From Shouchella miscanthi (lineage in GTDB: Bacteria > Bacillota > Bacilli > Bacillales > Bacillaceae_D), in the NCBI RefSeq assembly GCF_007725405.1, contig NZ_CP042163.1:2046001-2110000 (forward strand): a stretch of DNA of 64,000 nt, in the 5' to 3' direction. Below, piece after piece: positions 34,644 to 43,012 of the stretch. Numbering within the stretch: position 1 is the stretch's first letter; every line of letters starts with the position of its first letter. Both the position numbers and the translations under genes were made by a program. Below the pieces are notes generated by a model. The model saw nothing but the letters and a program-made list of their open reading frames with translations, was not told the origin of the DNA and searched no databases.

Positions 34644-35468
34644 TTAAGATCCTCCTGGGTTGAGCTTAGTTGCAAGTTTTTGAAAGATCCCTGTAATAAA
34701 GAATGTCAGGACGATCATAATGGTCGCAATCATGGCGGCCGTATTCCAGTCATTCAAAGTGATGGCATTTTGATAAAGGAAGGTAGAAATGACGCGCTGC
34801 TGACCACCGAGAAGTGCTGGTGTTGTATAAGCTGTAAAACTACCGACGAAGACAAGCGTACATCCTATTAATAATCCCGGCATACAAAGAGGGAACATTA
34901 CCTTTAAAAAGGCTGTTGTTTTAGATGCACCTAAACTCTCTGCGGCTCGTATATAATCGGTATCAATATTTTCCATGACACCAACAAGCGTTACAATCAT
35001 AAGTGGCAAAAATAAATGAACTAAACCAATTGCTACTGCGACAGGTGTATACAGAATGGTTAATGGCTCTTGAATCATACCAATAGATAGCAGAAAATCA
35101 TTTAGTAGACCGTTTCTGCCTAAAATAATCATCCAGCTAAATGAGCGTACAATAGGACTAACAAGCAACGGGAAAATTGCTAGCATAAGCAGAAGGGCTT
35201 TTTTTGATCCTTTTACTCTAGAAACATAGTAGGCTACTGGGAACGCCAGCACGATACAGCAGAACGTCGTTAATAACGCAACGTAAAGCGTCGTCCATAA
35301 AATGTCTAAGAAATATGCGTCTGTTAAAAAATTCAAGTAGCCTGATACTGAAAAGTTTCCATCCTCAACAAAAGTAGAACTTATTGTGAGGACAAGCGGA
35401 ATAAGCATAAAAATTGCTAAAAATAGCAGTCCTGGAAGAAGCAAAAGATAACGTCCAGATTGTTTCAA
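34644..35468 (-). CDS. ABC transporter permease (PotB-type), nucleoside operon
   Basis: This is a 274-residue permease with six helices and the EAA loop YIRAAESLGASKTTAFLKVMFP. The start is TTG 35468, preceded by AGAGGTGG at 5 bases; a GTG at 35477 lies inside that site. It pairs with the PotC-type permease. Confidence 0.9.
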   Translation of the reverse strand: MKQSGRYLLLLPGLLFLAIFMLIPLVLTISSTFVEDGNFSVSGYLNFLTDAYFLDILWTTLYVALLTTFCCIVLAFPVAYYVSRVKGSKKALLLMLAIFPLLVSPIVRSFSWMIILGRNGLLNDFLLSIGMIQEPLTILYTPVAVAIGLVHLFLPLMIVTLVGVMENIDTDYIRAAESLGASKTTAFLKVMFPLCMPGLLIGCTLVFVGSFTAYTTPALLGGQQRVISTFLYQNAITLNDWNTAAMIATIMIVLTFFITGIFQKLATKLNPGGS

Positions 35469-35494
35469 TATAGCCACCTCTTTTTAAAAACGGT

Positions 35495-36430
35495 TTAATG
35501 TAAATGATGTTGAATGGTTGTCAAAAAGTAAGAGATAAATGCGTCTACATCTACCTTTAACGCGACGTGAACGTTCGGTTTTTCCTGCAAGCGATCTTGC
35601 AAATCACAAATTGTTTGACCATCACATAACCGACTTGTCGTTTCAATGTCTGTATAAAGAAATTTAGTTTCACAAAGATCCGGTCGAATGGCATATGCGA
35701 CAGCAAGTGGATCATGAAGAGCACAGGCTGCTACACCATTGCGTTGTTCATACCGTTCGATATAATGCGCAGTGGACGTTTTTACAAAATGTTTCACTTT
35801 TGATGTTTGAAGAGAATCGATATGAGTACGGGTAAGCAATGCCTGTCGTGTAACATCTAGTCCGATTTGCGTTAATGATGTAAAACCTGCTTGAAGTACA
35901 ATTCGAGCTGCTTCCGGATCAACATACATGTTGTATTCCGCGGCAGGTGTGATATTGCCATACGTAAATGCTGCTCCACCCATGTACACTACTTTGCTTA
36001 AGAGTTGCGGTAGATCAGGACATTTTTTGACTGCTAGCGCTAAGTTCGTTAAGGGGCCAGTCATAACAAACGTGACTTCTCCTGGATACCGACGTGCTTG
36101 CTCGATCATGAAGTCAGGCGCAAAGCCAGGACTTGGCAATGTGCTAGGTTCAACATCTTGGAGCGCGCCGCCAAGTCCATTTTCACCATGAACGGACTTT
36201 TCAAAGTGAGAAGGGCGTAAAAGGGGCGTTTCCGCTCCTTTTACAACCGGGCACATTTTTCCGACCAATGCTAACACGTTTAATGTGTTCGTTGTCGCTT
36301 GTTGGAGCGAAACGTTTCCATTCACTGTTGTAATGCCTAGTAATTCAGTGTCTCTATCATTTGCTGCAAGTAGAATCCCAAGGGCATCATCAATGCCTGT
36401 ATCTACATCAAGTAAAAGCTTTTGCTTCAT
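35495..36430 (-). CDS. Nucleoside hydrolase (IunH family)
   Basis: This 311-residue ribonucleoside hydrolase has the N-terminal Ca2+-binding aspartate cluster LLDVDTGIDDALGI. Further landmarks are VTFVMTGPLTNLALAV in the middle and CALHDPLAVAYAI near the end, whose HD pair completes the site. The enzyme cleaves nucleosides to ribose and free base in the cytoplasm. AAGGAG lies 8 bases before the ATG. It sits between the binding protein and permease genes of an ABC importer and upstream of adenine deaminase. This is the main evidence that the importer carries nucleosides. Confidence 0.93.
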   Translation of the reverse strand: MKQKLLLDVDTGIDDALGILLAANDRDTELLGITTVNGNVSLQQATTNTLNVLALVGKMCPVVKGAETPLLRPSHFEKSVHGENGLGGALQDVEPSTLPSPGFAPDFMIEQARRYPGEVTFVMTGPLTNLALAVKKCPDLPQLLSKVVYMGGAAFTYGNITPAAEYNMYVDPEAARIVLQAGFTSLTQIGLDVTRQALLTRTHIDSLQTSKVKHFVKTSTAHYIERYEQRNGVAACALHDPLAVAYAIRPDLCETKFLYTDIETTSRLCDGQTICDLQDRLQEKPNVHVALKVDVDAFISYFLTTIQHHLH

Positions 36431-36442
36431 AAAAAAGTCTCC

Positions 36443-37492
36443 TTAATTCGCAATTTCCCTATTCCAACGATCAATCCACTGTGCCGATTGTTCATTGACA
36501 AATTCCATATCAAGTAGTTTTAATTCATTAATGGTGTCTTCACCATACGTAATACCTTCTGCTTCGTCCGGAGAGAGCTCAACGAGTTTATTAACAGGTG
36601 AATCAATTTTTGCTTTTGCTGAAGCCTCTTGAACTTCTTTGCTTAAATGCCAATTAATAAATTCTTCAGCTAGCTCTTTATTGTCACTGCCTTCAACAAC
36701 ATTTACCGTGTTCAATACCGCATAAGCGCCTTCAGACGGTGTAACAAACTCTGTTCCTGGTACCGCAGCAAGTAAATCTTTTAAATACATTTCCATAAAA
36801 GGACCTGCTACAATTTCGCCTTGTGAAAACATATTCACGAAGTCGGATGTTCGGTCATATTCTTTTACGACATTAGCTTTGAGTGTAGTTAACTGGTCAA
36901 AAGCGGCATCTTCATTAAACGTGTCTTCACCAGCAACGATGGATGCTGCATCTAAAAACATCGGTCCAGTAGTAGCTGTAATATTTGGTATTGTTATATT
37001 GTTACTCAATCCTTCGTCCCATAAATCAGACCAACTAGTGATCGGCGATTCAACTTCATCAGGGTTATAGGCAATGCCAAATTGACCAACGGTATATGCT
37101 GGGCCATACTCATCGCCGAGCGGTGCTTGAGCTAGTTCATAAAGGTCATCAATTGCAGGAATTCGACTACGATCAATGTTGGCAAAAAGACCTTCATCAA
37201 TACCTTGTTGGGCATAATAATCAGAAAGATAAATCACATCAATAGTAGCTGTGCCTTGTCGGATCCGGTTTAATCGCTCTGCATTGTTCCCGATATCAAC
37301 AACAATGTTTACATTGTGCTCTTCTTCAAATGGTGCATACACTTCTTCATTAAAGAAATCTTCCGCAAAGCCCCATGTCGATATGACTAAATCTGTTGGT
37401 GCCTCGCCTGTGTTGGATCCTGATTGGCCACACCCTACTAAAGCTGTGATAGCCGCCATACTTAAAGTGATCGTGATACTTTTTTTCATCAT
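36443..37492 (-). CDS. ABC transporter substrate-binding lipoprotein (PotD/Fbp-type), nucleoside operon
   Basis: This is a 349-residue lipoprotein with lipobox ALVGC (cysteine at residue 21). The mature protein has the PotD/SBP_bac_8 layout, with LVISTWGFAEDFFNEEVYAPFEEEHNVNIV near its start and VDIGNNAERLNRI. It differs from known BmpA-type and PnrA-type nucleoside receptors, so if it binds nucleosides this is a different receptor family doing that job. The ATG at 37492 (with another at 37489) follows GGAGG. A strong terminator hairpin lies only about 30 bases upstream. Confidence 0.9.
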   Translation of the reverse strand: MMKKSITITLSMAAITALVGCGQSGSNTGEAPTDLVISTWGFAEDFFNEEVYAPFEEEHNVNIVVDIGNNAERLNRIRQGTATIDVIYLSDYYAQQGIDEGLFANIDRSRIPAIDDLYELAQAPLGDEYGPAYTVGQFGIAYNPDEVESPITSWSDLWDEGLSNNITIPNITATTGPMFLDAASIVAGEDTFNEDAAFDQLTTLKANVVKEYDRTSDFVNMFSQGEIVAGPFMEMYLKDLLAAVPGTEFVTPSEGAYAVLNTVNVVEGSDNKELAEEFINWHLSKEVQEASAKAKIDSPVNKLVELSPDEAEGITYGEDTINELKLLDMEFVNEQSAQWIDRWNREIAN

Positions 37493-37522
37493 TCGTTCCT
37501 CCAATGGTTTTGTTTTATCAAT

Positions 37523-37580
37523 AAAAAAAGGAAGACACACCTGTAGTAGCGTTATCGCTCAATCTACAGACGCATCTTCC
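37523..37580 (-). terminator. Strong terminator hairpin between DUF2294 gene and the nucleoside operon
   Basis: On the minus strand 37564-37580 pairs base for base (with G-U pairs) with 37530-37546, with an extra inner AGCG/CGCT stem, and runs into seven T. No room remains for a promoter between it and the binding-protein ATG. It may therefore act as an attenuator on read-through into the operon. Confidence 0.8.
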
Positions 37581-37654
37581 TAGTGTAAACACGCAGAAAA
37601 GCAGTCATTCATCTTCATTTAGATCTCAAACCAGAACTTGTCCAATTTGTACAT

Positions 37655-38005
37655 CTAATCCAATATAGGGTGATGAAAAAGGATATTCGTTACAGCCCAT
37701 TGTGTATGTGCATCGTAATCCCGTAAAACCACATCTATGGCTTCTGGGAAATGACGATCAAGCTGTTCGGCAAGTTTCCGCTTATAAAGAAGAGAAAGAT
37801 GAAAATCAACCTCTAATTTTAACGAAGGAACTTCACCTGCAAGCGCCATCGACCGAATTGCACGCTTATGTTTTGCTTGAATGGTAACCATTTGATTCGC
37901 GATGGTTACTTTTAAAAGCGTTGTACCAACGCCAAACAACTCTCTTGATACATCATTATAAAGCTGTGCAAGAAGTTTCTTTGTATCATTACTAGCTAAA
38001 TTCAT
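37655..38005 (-). CDS. DUF2294 (MpsC-like) family protein
   Basis: This is a 116-residue small cytoplasmic protein. The layout fits DUF2294, which is annotated as related to the membrane-potential/bicarbonate MpsC proteins: an N-terminal helix ending RELFGVGTT, a beta segment LLKVTIANQMVTIQAKH and a C-terminal AVTNILFHHPI. AAAGGTGATGCG precedes the ATG. Its promoter is clear, and its transcript runs towards the nucleoside operon. Function in this setting is unknown. Confidence 0.75.
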   Translation of the reverse strand: MNLASNDTKKLLAQLYNDVSRELFGVGTTLLKVTIANQMVTIQAKHKRAIRSMALAGEVPSLKLEVDFHLSLLYKRKLAEQLDRHFPEAIDVVLRDYDAHTQWAVTNILFHHPILD

Positions 38006-38040
38006 CGCATCACCTTTATATGAAATCTTGTTGTATCGTT

Positions 38041-38069
38041 ATTGTACATAAGTTTATCTAGTTGTGCAA
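38041..38069 (-). promoter_or_regulatory. Promoter of the DUF2294 gene (and possibly the nucleoside operon)
   Basis: On the minus strand TTGCAC (38064-38069) and TACAAT (38041-38046) are separated by 17 bases, about 35 bases before the start codon. Confidence 0.6.
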
Positions 38070-38200
38070 CATGAATGTTCGGTTATGAGGTGTTTTTTTT
38101 TTATAAATAGTACGATTCACCATTTAACATGCAAAAAAGCGAACATTAAGGAGCGTTATCTGTAAAATTTTTGCTGTAATTCCCATACATTATAATGTTA

Positions 38201-38229
38201 TTTACTTTGCAGAATCTTTTCTTTATACT
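38201..38229 (+). promoter_or_regulatory. Promoter of the dga-type operon
   Basis: TTTACT (38201-38206) and TATACT (38224-38229) are spaced by 17 bases, about 65 bases before the first gene. An ACTAGT-centred partial palindrome follows the -10 and may bind the operon's GntR regulator. Confidence 0.55.
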
Positions 38230-38292
38230 GACTAGTAGATTGGCTTTTTTACGTACATGCACATAAGAACCTACAGATGAGGGGAGTGAAAA

Positions 38293-39384
38293 ATGAAACA
38301 AATTATCCGCAAAGCGCGATTTGTTGATGACAAACCAAAAGATATTGTAATGGCAGACGGGAAGTTTGTGGCGATTGTTGAGGACTATCCTGGAGAAGGA
38401 GAAGAGGTGACATTTGAGGACGATGTGTACATTTCAAGTGGCTGGATTGACCTTCATACCCATGCGTTTCCTAGTTTTCCGCCATATTGTGCAGAGCCTG
38501 ACGAGATAGGATATAAAACCGGTGTTACAACCGTAGTGGATGCTGGAACGTGTGGAGCAGATCATATTGAGGCGTTCTACCAGCTTGCAAACAAAAGCAT
38601 AACAAGAATCTTCTCTTTTTTAAATATTTCTCGTGCCGGTTTATCTAGGACGGATGAATTGAGTGATTTGTCTCTTATTTCAGCATCTGCAATTGAACAC
38701 GCTTTGGATAGCTACCCACGTTTTATTGTTGGGTTGAAAGCAAGGATGAGCGCCAGCGTAGTCGGAACAAATAATATTCAGCCACTTCTGATGGCAAAAG
38801 CTATTCAACAGCAGAAGCCGTTAATGGTACATATCGGTAGTGCACCCCCTTGCATTGATGCGATCCTCCATGAACTGAGGGAAGGAGATATTATTACACA
38901 TTGCTATAACGGGAAAGCGAATAATTTATTTACGGAGGAAGGGAAACCGCTTTTATCCTTGCAGGCAGCACGAGACCGAGGCGTTGCACTTGATATTGGT
39001 CATGGTACAGAAAGCTTTTCTTTTGAAGTGGCAGAACAAGCGTTAAGAGAACATGTACAGTTTGACACAATTAGCACAGATATTTACGAACGAAATAAAC
39101 AGCAAGGTCCTGTTTACGATATGGCAAGCACACTAACAAAATGTTTAGCATTAGGCTGTTCATTAAAAACAGTTATTCAGGCAGTGACAGAGGCACCTGC
39201 ACGATTAATGGGTCGAGATGATATTGGAACGATAAAAGTAGGGGCAAAAGCAGACCTCACGCTATTTAAATTAGAGCGCGGCCGTTCCTACTCATGGATT
39301 GATTCGCACGGTGCTATACGACAAACAACCTACCATATTAAGCCACTAGCCGTTTATATAGGGGGAAACTATTTTGAACTTTGA
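38293..39384 (+). CDS. Amidohydrolase/deacetylase family metallohydrolase (EF_0837-like)
   Basis: This 363-residue amidohydrolase has the metal motif GWIDLHTHAFPSF, a TTVVDAGTCGAD turn, HIGSAPP and DIGHGTESFSFEVAE (later metal ligands), and ends with a typical KADLTLFKLE. In Enterococcus and Aeromonas this subfamily (EF_0837/AHA_3915) is found together with DgaE and DgaF relatives, as here. A likely job is removing an N-acyl group from an amino-sugar acid before DgaE acts. That role is inferred from the neighbourhood. Confidence 0.88.
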   Translation: MKQIIRKARFVDDKPKDIVMADGKFVAIVEDYPGEGEEVTFEDDVYISSGWIDLHTHAFPSFPPYCAEPDEIGYKTGVTTVVDAGTCGADHIEAFYQLANKSITRIFSFLNISRAGLSRTDELSDLSLISASAIEHALDSYPRFIVGLKARMSASVVGTNNIQPLLMAKAIQQQKPLMVHIGSAPPCIDAILHELREGDIITHCYNGKANNLFTEEGKPLLSLQAARDRGVALDIGHGTESFSFEVAEQALREHVQFDTISTDIYERNKQQGPVYDMASTLTKCLALGCSLKTVIQAVTEAPARLMGRDDIGTIKVGAKADLTLFKLERGRSYSWIDSHGAIRQTTYHIKPLAVYIGGNYFEL

Positions 39385-40465
39385 ACAACGTTTGAAGAGG
39401 GCAGTGAATGCAAGCGGTCGAATGACGATTTTAGGTGTGTCTACACTTTCTGATCAAGTGGTAGAAGCAATGAGGTATGGGGGCAAACATTACTTTGAAA
39501 TGGCAGACTTATATGAACAATCAGGGAAAATGATTGCTAGTTATTGTCGTACCGAAAATGCGATGATTACAAATTCTGCATCTGCAGCGATAACCCTTGC
39601 AATTGCTGGCCTCATTACAAAAGAAAATCGTTATGCCATTGAGCACCTTCACAAAGTTGCTTCTGAACAAAAGAGTGAAGTCATTTTAATGAAAGGACAT
39701 AACGTTGATTACGGTGCCCCCATTGAGACAATGATTTCATTAGCTGGTGCGCAAGTAAAGGAAGTCGGTTATGCAAATGGTTGTCGAGCATCTCTTATTG
39801 AACAAGCCATAACAGAGCGAACGGTGGCCGTTTTATTTGTGCAATCGCATCATTGTGTTCAGAAAAATATGCCAACTATTAGTGAGGTTCAGCAAGTATG
39901 CATAGATAATCAAATTCCATTTCTTGTCGATGCAGCAGCTGAAGATGGCATTGATCAATTTGCAGATTGCTGCGACCTTGTCGTTTTTAGCGGATCGAAA
40001 GCAATTGAAGGACCTTCATGTGGCATTCTTGCTGGTAAAGAACCCTTTCTTTCCTATGCGATACAACATCGCTCGTTTATTGGGCGAGCGATGAAGGTAG
40101 GAAAGGAAACGGTATTCGGTTTATTAGCAGCATTAGAGGCGTATGGTTCAAAAACGATGTCAATAGAGGAACAACGACGCGTTTTACAGAAATTGAATTC
40201 GTTAGATTCATTGCCTGGTGTTCGCGTTGAATTTATTGAAGATCCATCAGGCCGGCCGATAACGAGGCTCCGATTGTTTATTGATTCAACGAAAGCAAAA
40301 TTAACTGCATTGGAACTTGTTCATGCTTTAAAAACAGGACCAGTTCCAATTTATACACGGGATTATCATGCTAATGAGGGGCATATTGATTTGGACCCGC
40401 GTCCTTTACTGAATGGAGATACAGAAACCATTCGAAATCGTATAAATACGCTATTGGGGGAGTAG
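39374..40465 (+). CDS. dgaE: DgaE-type PLP-dependent ammonia-lyase (SelA-related)
   Basis: This is a 363-residue fold-type I PLP enzyme of the SelA-related group. It contains TNSASAAITLAIAG, the aspartate region IPFLVDAAAEDG and the PLP lysine SGSKAIEGPSCG. Salmonella DgaE turns D-glucosaminate-6-phosphate into 2-keto-3-deoxy-6-phosphogluconate plus ammonia. The start is a TTG overlapping the amidohydrolase by 11 bases, with GGGGGA upstream. The substrate here may be unphosphorylated, because a KDG kinase-like gene follows and no PTS is present. Confidence 0.87.
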   Translation: MNFEQRLKRAVNASGRMTILGVSTLSDQVVEAMRYGGKHYFEMADLYEQSGKMIASYCRTENAMITNSASAAITLAIAGLITKENRYAIEHLHKVASEQKSEVILMKGHNVDYGAPIETMISLAGAQVKEVGYANGCRASLIEQAITERTVAVLFVQSHHCVQKNMPTISEVQQVCIDNQIPFLVDAAAEDGIDQFADCCDLVVFSGSKAIEGPSCGILAGKEPFLSYAIQHRSFIGRAMKVGKETVFGLLAALEAYGSKTMSIEEQRRVLQKLNSLDSLPGVRVEFIEDPSGRPITRLRLFIDSTKAKLTALELVHALKTGPVPIYTRDYHANEGHIDLDPRPLLNGDTETIRNRINTLLGE

Positions 40466-40467
40466 AC

Positions 40468-41232
40468 ATGTCTAATTTTTACCGAAATCGGGTTTGTTTG
40501 AACGTATTAGCAAGTGATCTTGAGAACGCTGAGGCATGCTACCAAGCCGCTAAAGGTCACGTATTTATAGGTGTTTTATCAAAGAACTACTCTTCTGTTA
40601 AAGAAGCGGTAGAAGATTTACGTCAGTATGGAGATAGTCTCGATAATGCCGTTTCCATTGGTCTAGGTGCTGGCGATCCTCATCAGTGGAAAGTCGTTGC
40701 CGACATCGCGCGTTCATTCAAGCCAAAACATGTGAATCAAGTATTTACTGGTGTTGGCTATACGCGATCTGCTCTGGACAATAAGACAACGATGCTAAAC
40801 GGGTTAGTCTCACCTAGTGGAACTCCTGGTATCGTATGTGTGTCTACAGGCCCATTAAGTGCCCAAGAGGAACCAGCAATGATTCCAATCGAGACTGCAA
40901 TTGCTATGCTCAAAGATATGGGCGCGCAATCGATTAAGTTTTTTCCAATGAACGGTCTAGAAACGATTGAAGAGTATAGAGCTGTGGCTAGAGCTTGTGC
41001 GCATGCATCATTTGCTTTAGAGCCTACTGGGGGTCTTGACTTAACGAATGTTGAGGAGCTTATTCGTATAGCACTTGATGCCGGCGTTAAACAAGTGATT
41101 CCTCATGTATATTCGTCTATAATCGATTCGCAGACGAACCAAACAAATGTAGCACAAGTTGAAACGCTTTATCAAAAGGTGAAAGCAGTAGTAGATACGT
41201 TTTATGAAAGGGCGGAACAGGTTGAAAGCTAA
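40468..41232 (+). CDS. dgaF: KDGP aldolase family protein (DgaF-like)
   Basis: This 254-residue protein of the EF_0839/DgaF family contains SIGLGAGDPHQWKVV, SIKFFPMNGL with the probable Schiff-base lysine, and EPTGGLDL. It should split 2-keto-3-deoxy-6-phosphogluconate into pyruvate and glyceraldehyde-3-phosphate. It starts 2 bases after dgaE, with GGGGGAG as ribosome binding site, and overlaps the kinase. Confidence 0.88.
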   Translation: MSNFYRNRVCLNVLASDLENAEACYQAAKGHVFIGVLSKNYSSVKEAVEDLRQYGDSLDNAVSIGLGAGDPHQWKVVADIARSFKPKHVNQVFTGVGYTRSALDNKTTMLNGLVSPSGTPGIVCVSTGPLSAQEEPAMIPIETAIAMLKDMGAQSIKFFPMNGLETIEEYRAVARACAHASFALEPTGGLDLTNVEELIRIALDAGVKQVIPHVYSSIIDSQTNQTNVAQVETLYQKVKAVVDTFYERAEQVES

Positions 41233-42229
41233 AATACTTGCATTTGGAGAAGTGATGATGCGGTTAGAAGCACCAAACTATCGAACAGTAACGCAGACGA
41301 GGAGCTTGGACTTTGCTTTTTCAGGAACAAGCGTAAATGTATTAAGTGGATTAAGCCATCTAGGTTACCAAACTGAATTGATGACAACCTTGCCGGAAAA
41401 TAATATTGGCTACGCAGCAGCGTCGTACATTCGTTCACTCGGTGTAGGAACCGATGCGGTTTCGTTTGATGGTGATTATATTGGGATGTATGTACTTGAA
41501 AAAGGCTTTGGTCACAGAGGCTCTGAAGTGACATACAGCAATCGTTCAGAAAGTGCTTTTTGTCAATCATTGCAAACTAACTATTCTATTGAGCACTTAC
41601 GAACAGGGACACATATTCATTTTTGTGGAATTAGTCTTGCGATAAATAAACAAATTCGAGAAGTGACGTTACGTATCGCGGAAGAAGCGAAGGCACAAGG
41701 CTTAACTGTGTCATTCGATTGTAACTTTCGACCGAAACTATGGAAAGGCGGTTACAAAGAAGCCCGGCCAGTGTATGAACGAATGCTATTAGTAGCAGAT
41801 TATGTCTCAATGACAGAAAAAGATGCTGTATCTATACTTGGTATGCAGACAACAGCGGTTCAGCGACAAGAGCAAGTGGACGCTTTATTACCAAAAGTAG
41901 CACAACGGTATTCTATTTCGGCAATTGCTGGTACAATACGTGAAACGAATGCTTCTGCTTCTACGTTACAGGGCTTTCTTGTGCAAGATGGACGTGTAGA
42001 TTTTTCAACAGTACACACCGTTGCCATACTTGATCGTATAGGGAGTGGTGATGGATTTTTTAGTGGCTTTTTAGCCGCAATATTCGAAGGAAAGTCTTCT
42101 AGTGACATAGTAGAATGGGCAACTGCTGCTGGTGTGCTTGCACATACAACGTACGGTGATTCGCCAGTTACGACTCGGAGAGCAATAGAGAAACTTCAAC
42201 TGAATCAGCATATCGATGTAGAAAGGTAG
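41222..42229 (+). CDS. PfkB family sugar kinase (2-keto-3-deoxygluconate kinase-like)
   Basis: This 335-residue ribokinase-fold enzyme has AFGEVMMRLEAP at the N-terminus, DCNFRPKLW in the middle and RIGSGDGFFSGFLAAI as the catalytic GxGD motif with the base Asp. The form is that of KdgK. It would phosphorylate 2-keto-3-deoxygluconate made by DgaE before aldolase cleavage. The start is uncertain: TTG 41222 fits family length, while ATG 41204 has no ribosome binding site. Confidence 0.88.
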   Translation: MKAKILAFGEVMMRLEAPNYRTVTQTRSLDFAFSGTSVNVLSGLSHLGYQTELMTTLPENNIGYAAASYIRSLGVGTDAVSFDGDYIGMYVLEKGFGHRGSEVTYSNRSESAFCQSLQTNYSIEHLRTGTHIHFCGISLAINKQIREVTLRIAEEAKAQGLTVSFDCNFRPKLWKGGYKEARPVYERMLLVADYVSMTEKDAVSILGMQTTAVQRQEQVDALLPKVAQRYSISAIAGTIRETNASASTLQGFLVQDGRVDFSTVHTVAILDRIGSGDGFFSGFLAAIFEGKSSSDIVEWATAAGVLAHTTYGDSPVTTRRAIEKLQLNQHIDVER

Positions 42230-42234
42230 TGACT

Positions 42235-42936
42235 ATGAAGCTAGTAAAGAAAAAAGGGCCATTGTATGCACAAGTAAAAGAGATTTTAAAAGAGCGAATT
42301 CAAGATGGTATTTATCCAGTGCGGTCTTTAATGCCATCAGAGTCTTTTTTAGAAGAAGAATTTCAAGTAAGTAAAATCACGGTTCGAAAAGCGATGGAGC
42401 AACTAGCGCAAGAGGGGTATGTGCAAAAGCAAAGCGGTGTTGGTACTACAGTTCTTGATAACCGAGCGTTTATCAAACTTTCTACTGGTCAGCCTTTTTC
42501 TGCTTATTTAAAACAGGAAGGAAAGCATGTCAGAAAAGAAGTTTTAGGAATAACAGTTGTTGATCCACCATTCGAATTGACACATCTGAAAGGGAAGGTT
42601 CGTTGCATCCAGCGGCTCTACTATTTAGATGACAAACCATACATTGTGTTTGTGCATTACATCCCAGACTCATTTAATCTTCCTAACGTGGCTGGTGAAT
42701 ACGAAGGCTCTCTGTATACATTGTTGAGAGAAGCAGGGGTTTCATTTAACCGATTTCAGGACACATTTGGGGTTGGGGTTGCGAACGTAGAAGTTTACCG
42801 CTCTTTAGGTATAGAGGAGATTCCTTTACTTAAAAGGACACGCCACACATATGACTTAGATGAGCAACTGGTGGAATATTCTATTGCGTATTATCATACC
42901 GAAATGCAAGAGTATGTAATGGATCTTCATCTGTAG
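42235..42936 (+). CDS. GntR/HutC family regulator (UTRA domain)
   Basis: This is a 233-residue regulator with a GntR winged helix-turn-helix (about 8-75, SFLEEEFQVSKITVRKAMEQLAQEGY) and a C-terminal UTRA effector domain. It is the last gene of the dga-type operon, 5 bases after the kinase, and probably senses a phosphorylated pathway intermediate. ATG 42235 is preferred to GTG 42229 because GAAAGG is better spaced. Confidence 0.9.
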   Translation: MKLVKKKGPLYAQVKEILKERIQDGIYPVRSLMPSESFLEEEFQVSKITVRKAMEQLAQEGYVQKQSGVGTTVLDNRAFIKLSTGQPFSAYLKQEGKHVRKEVLGITVVDPPFELTHLKGKVRCIQRLYYLDDKPYIVFVHYIPDSFNLPNVAGEYEGSLYTLLREAGVSFNRFQDTFGVGVANVEVYRSLGIEEIPLLKRTRHTYDLDEQLVEYSIAYYHTEMQEYVMDLHL

Positions 42937-42966
42937 AGAATCAGTTTTACCATGCCCATTATAAAA

Positions 42967-43008
42967 AAAACTGCGCTCATTATCGAATAATATAATGGGC
43001 GCAGTTTT
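42967..43008. terminator. Bidirectional terminator between GntR and AGCS genes
   Basis: A 17-base-pair stem (42967-42983 with 42992-43008, one G-U) starts with AAAA and ends with TTTT. The flanking genes converge. Confidence 0.9.
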
Positions 43009-43012
43009 CTGT

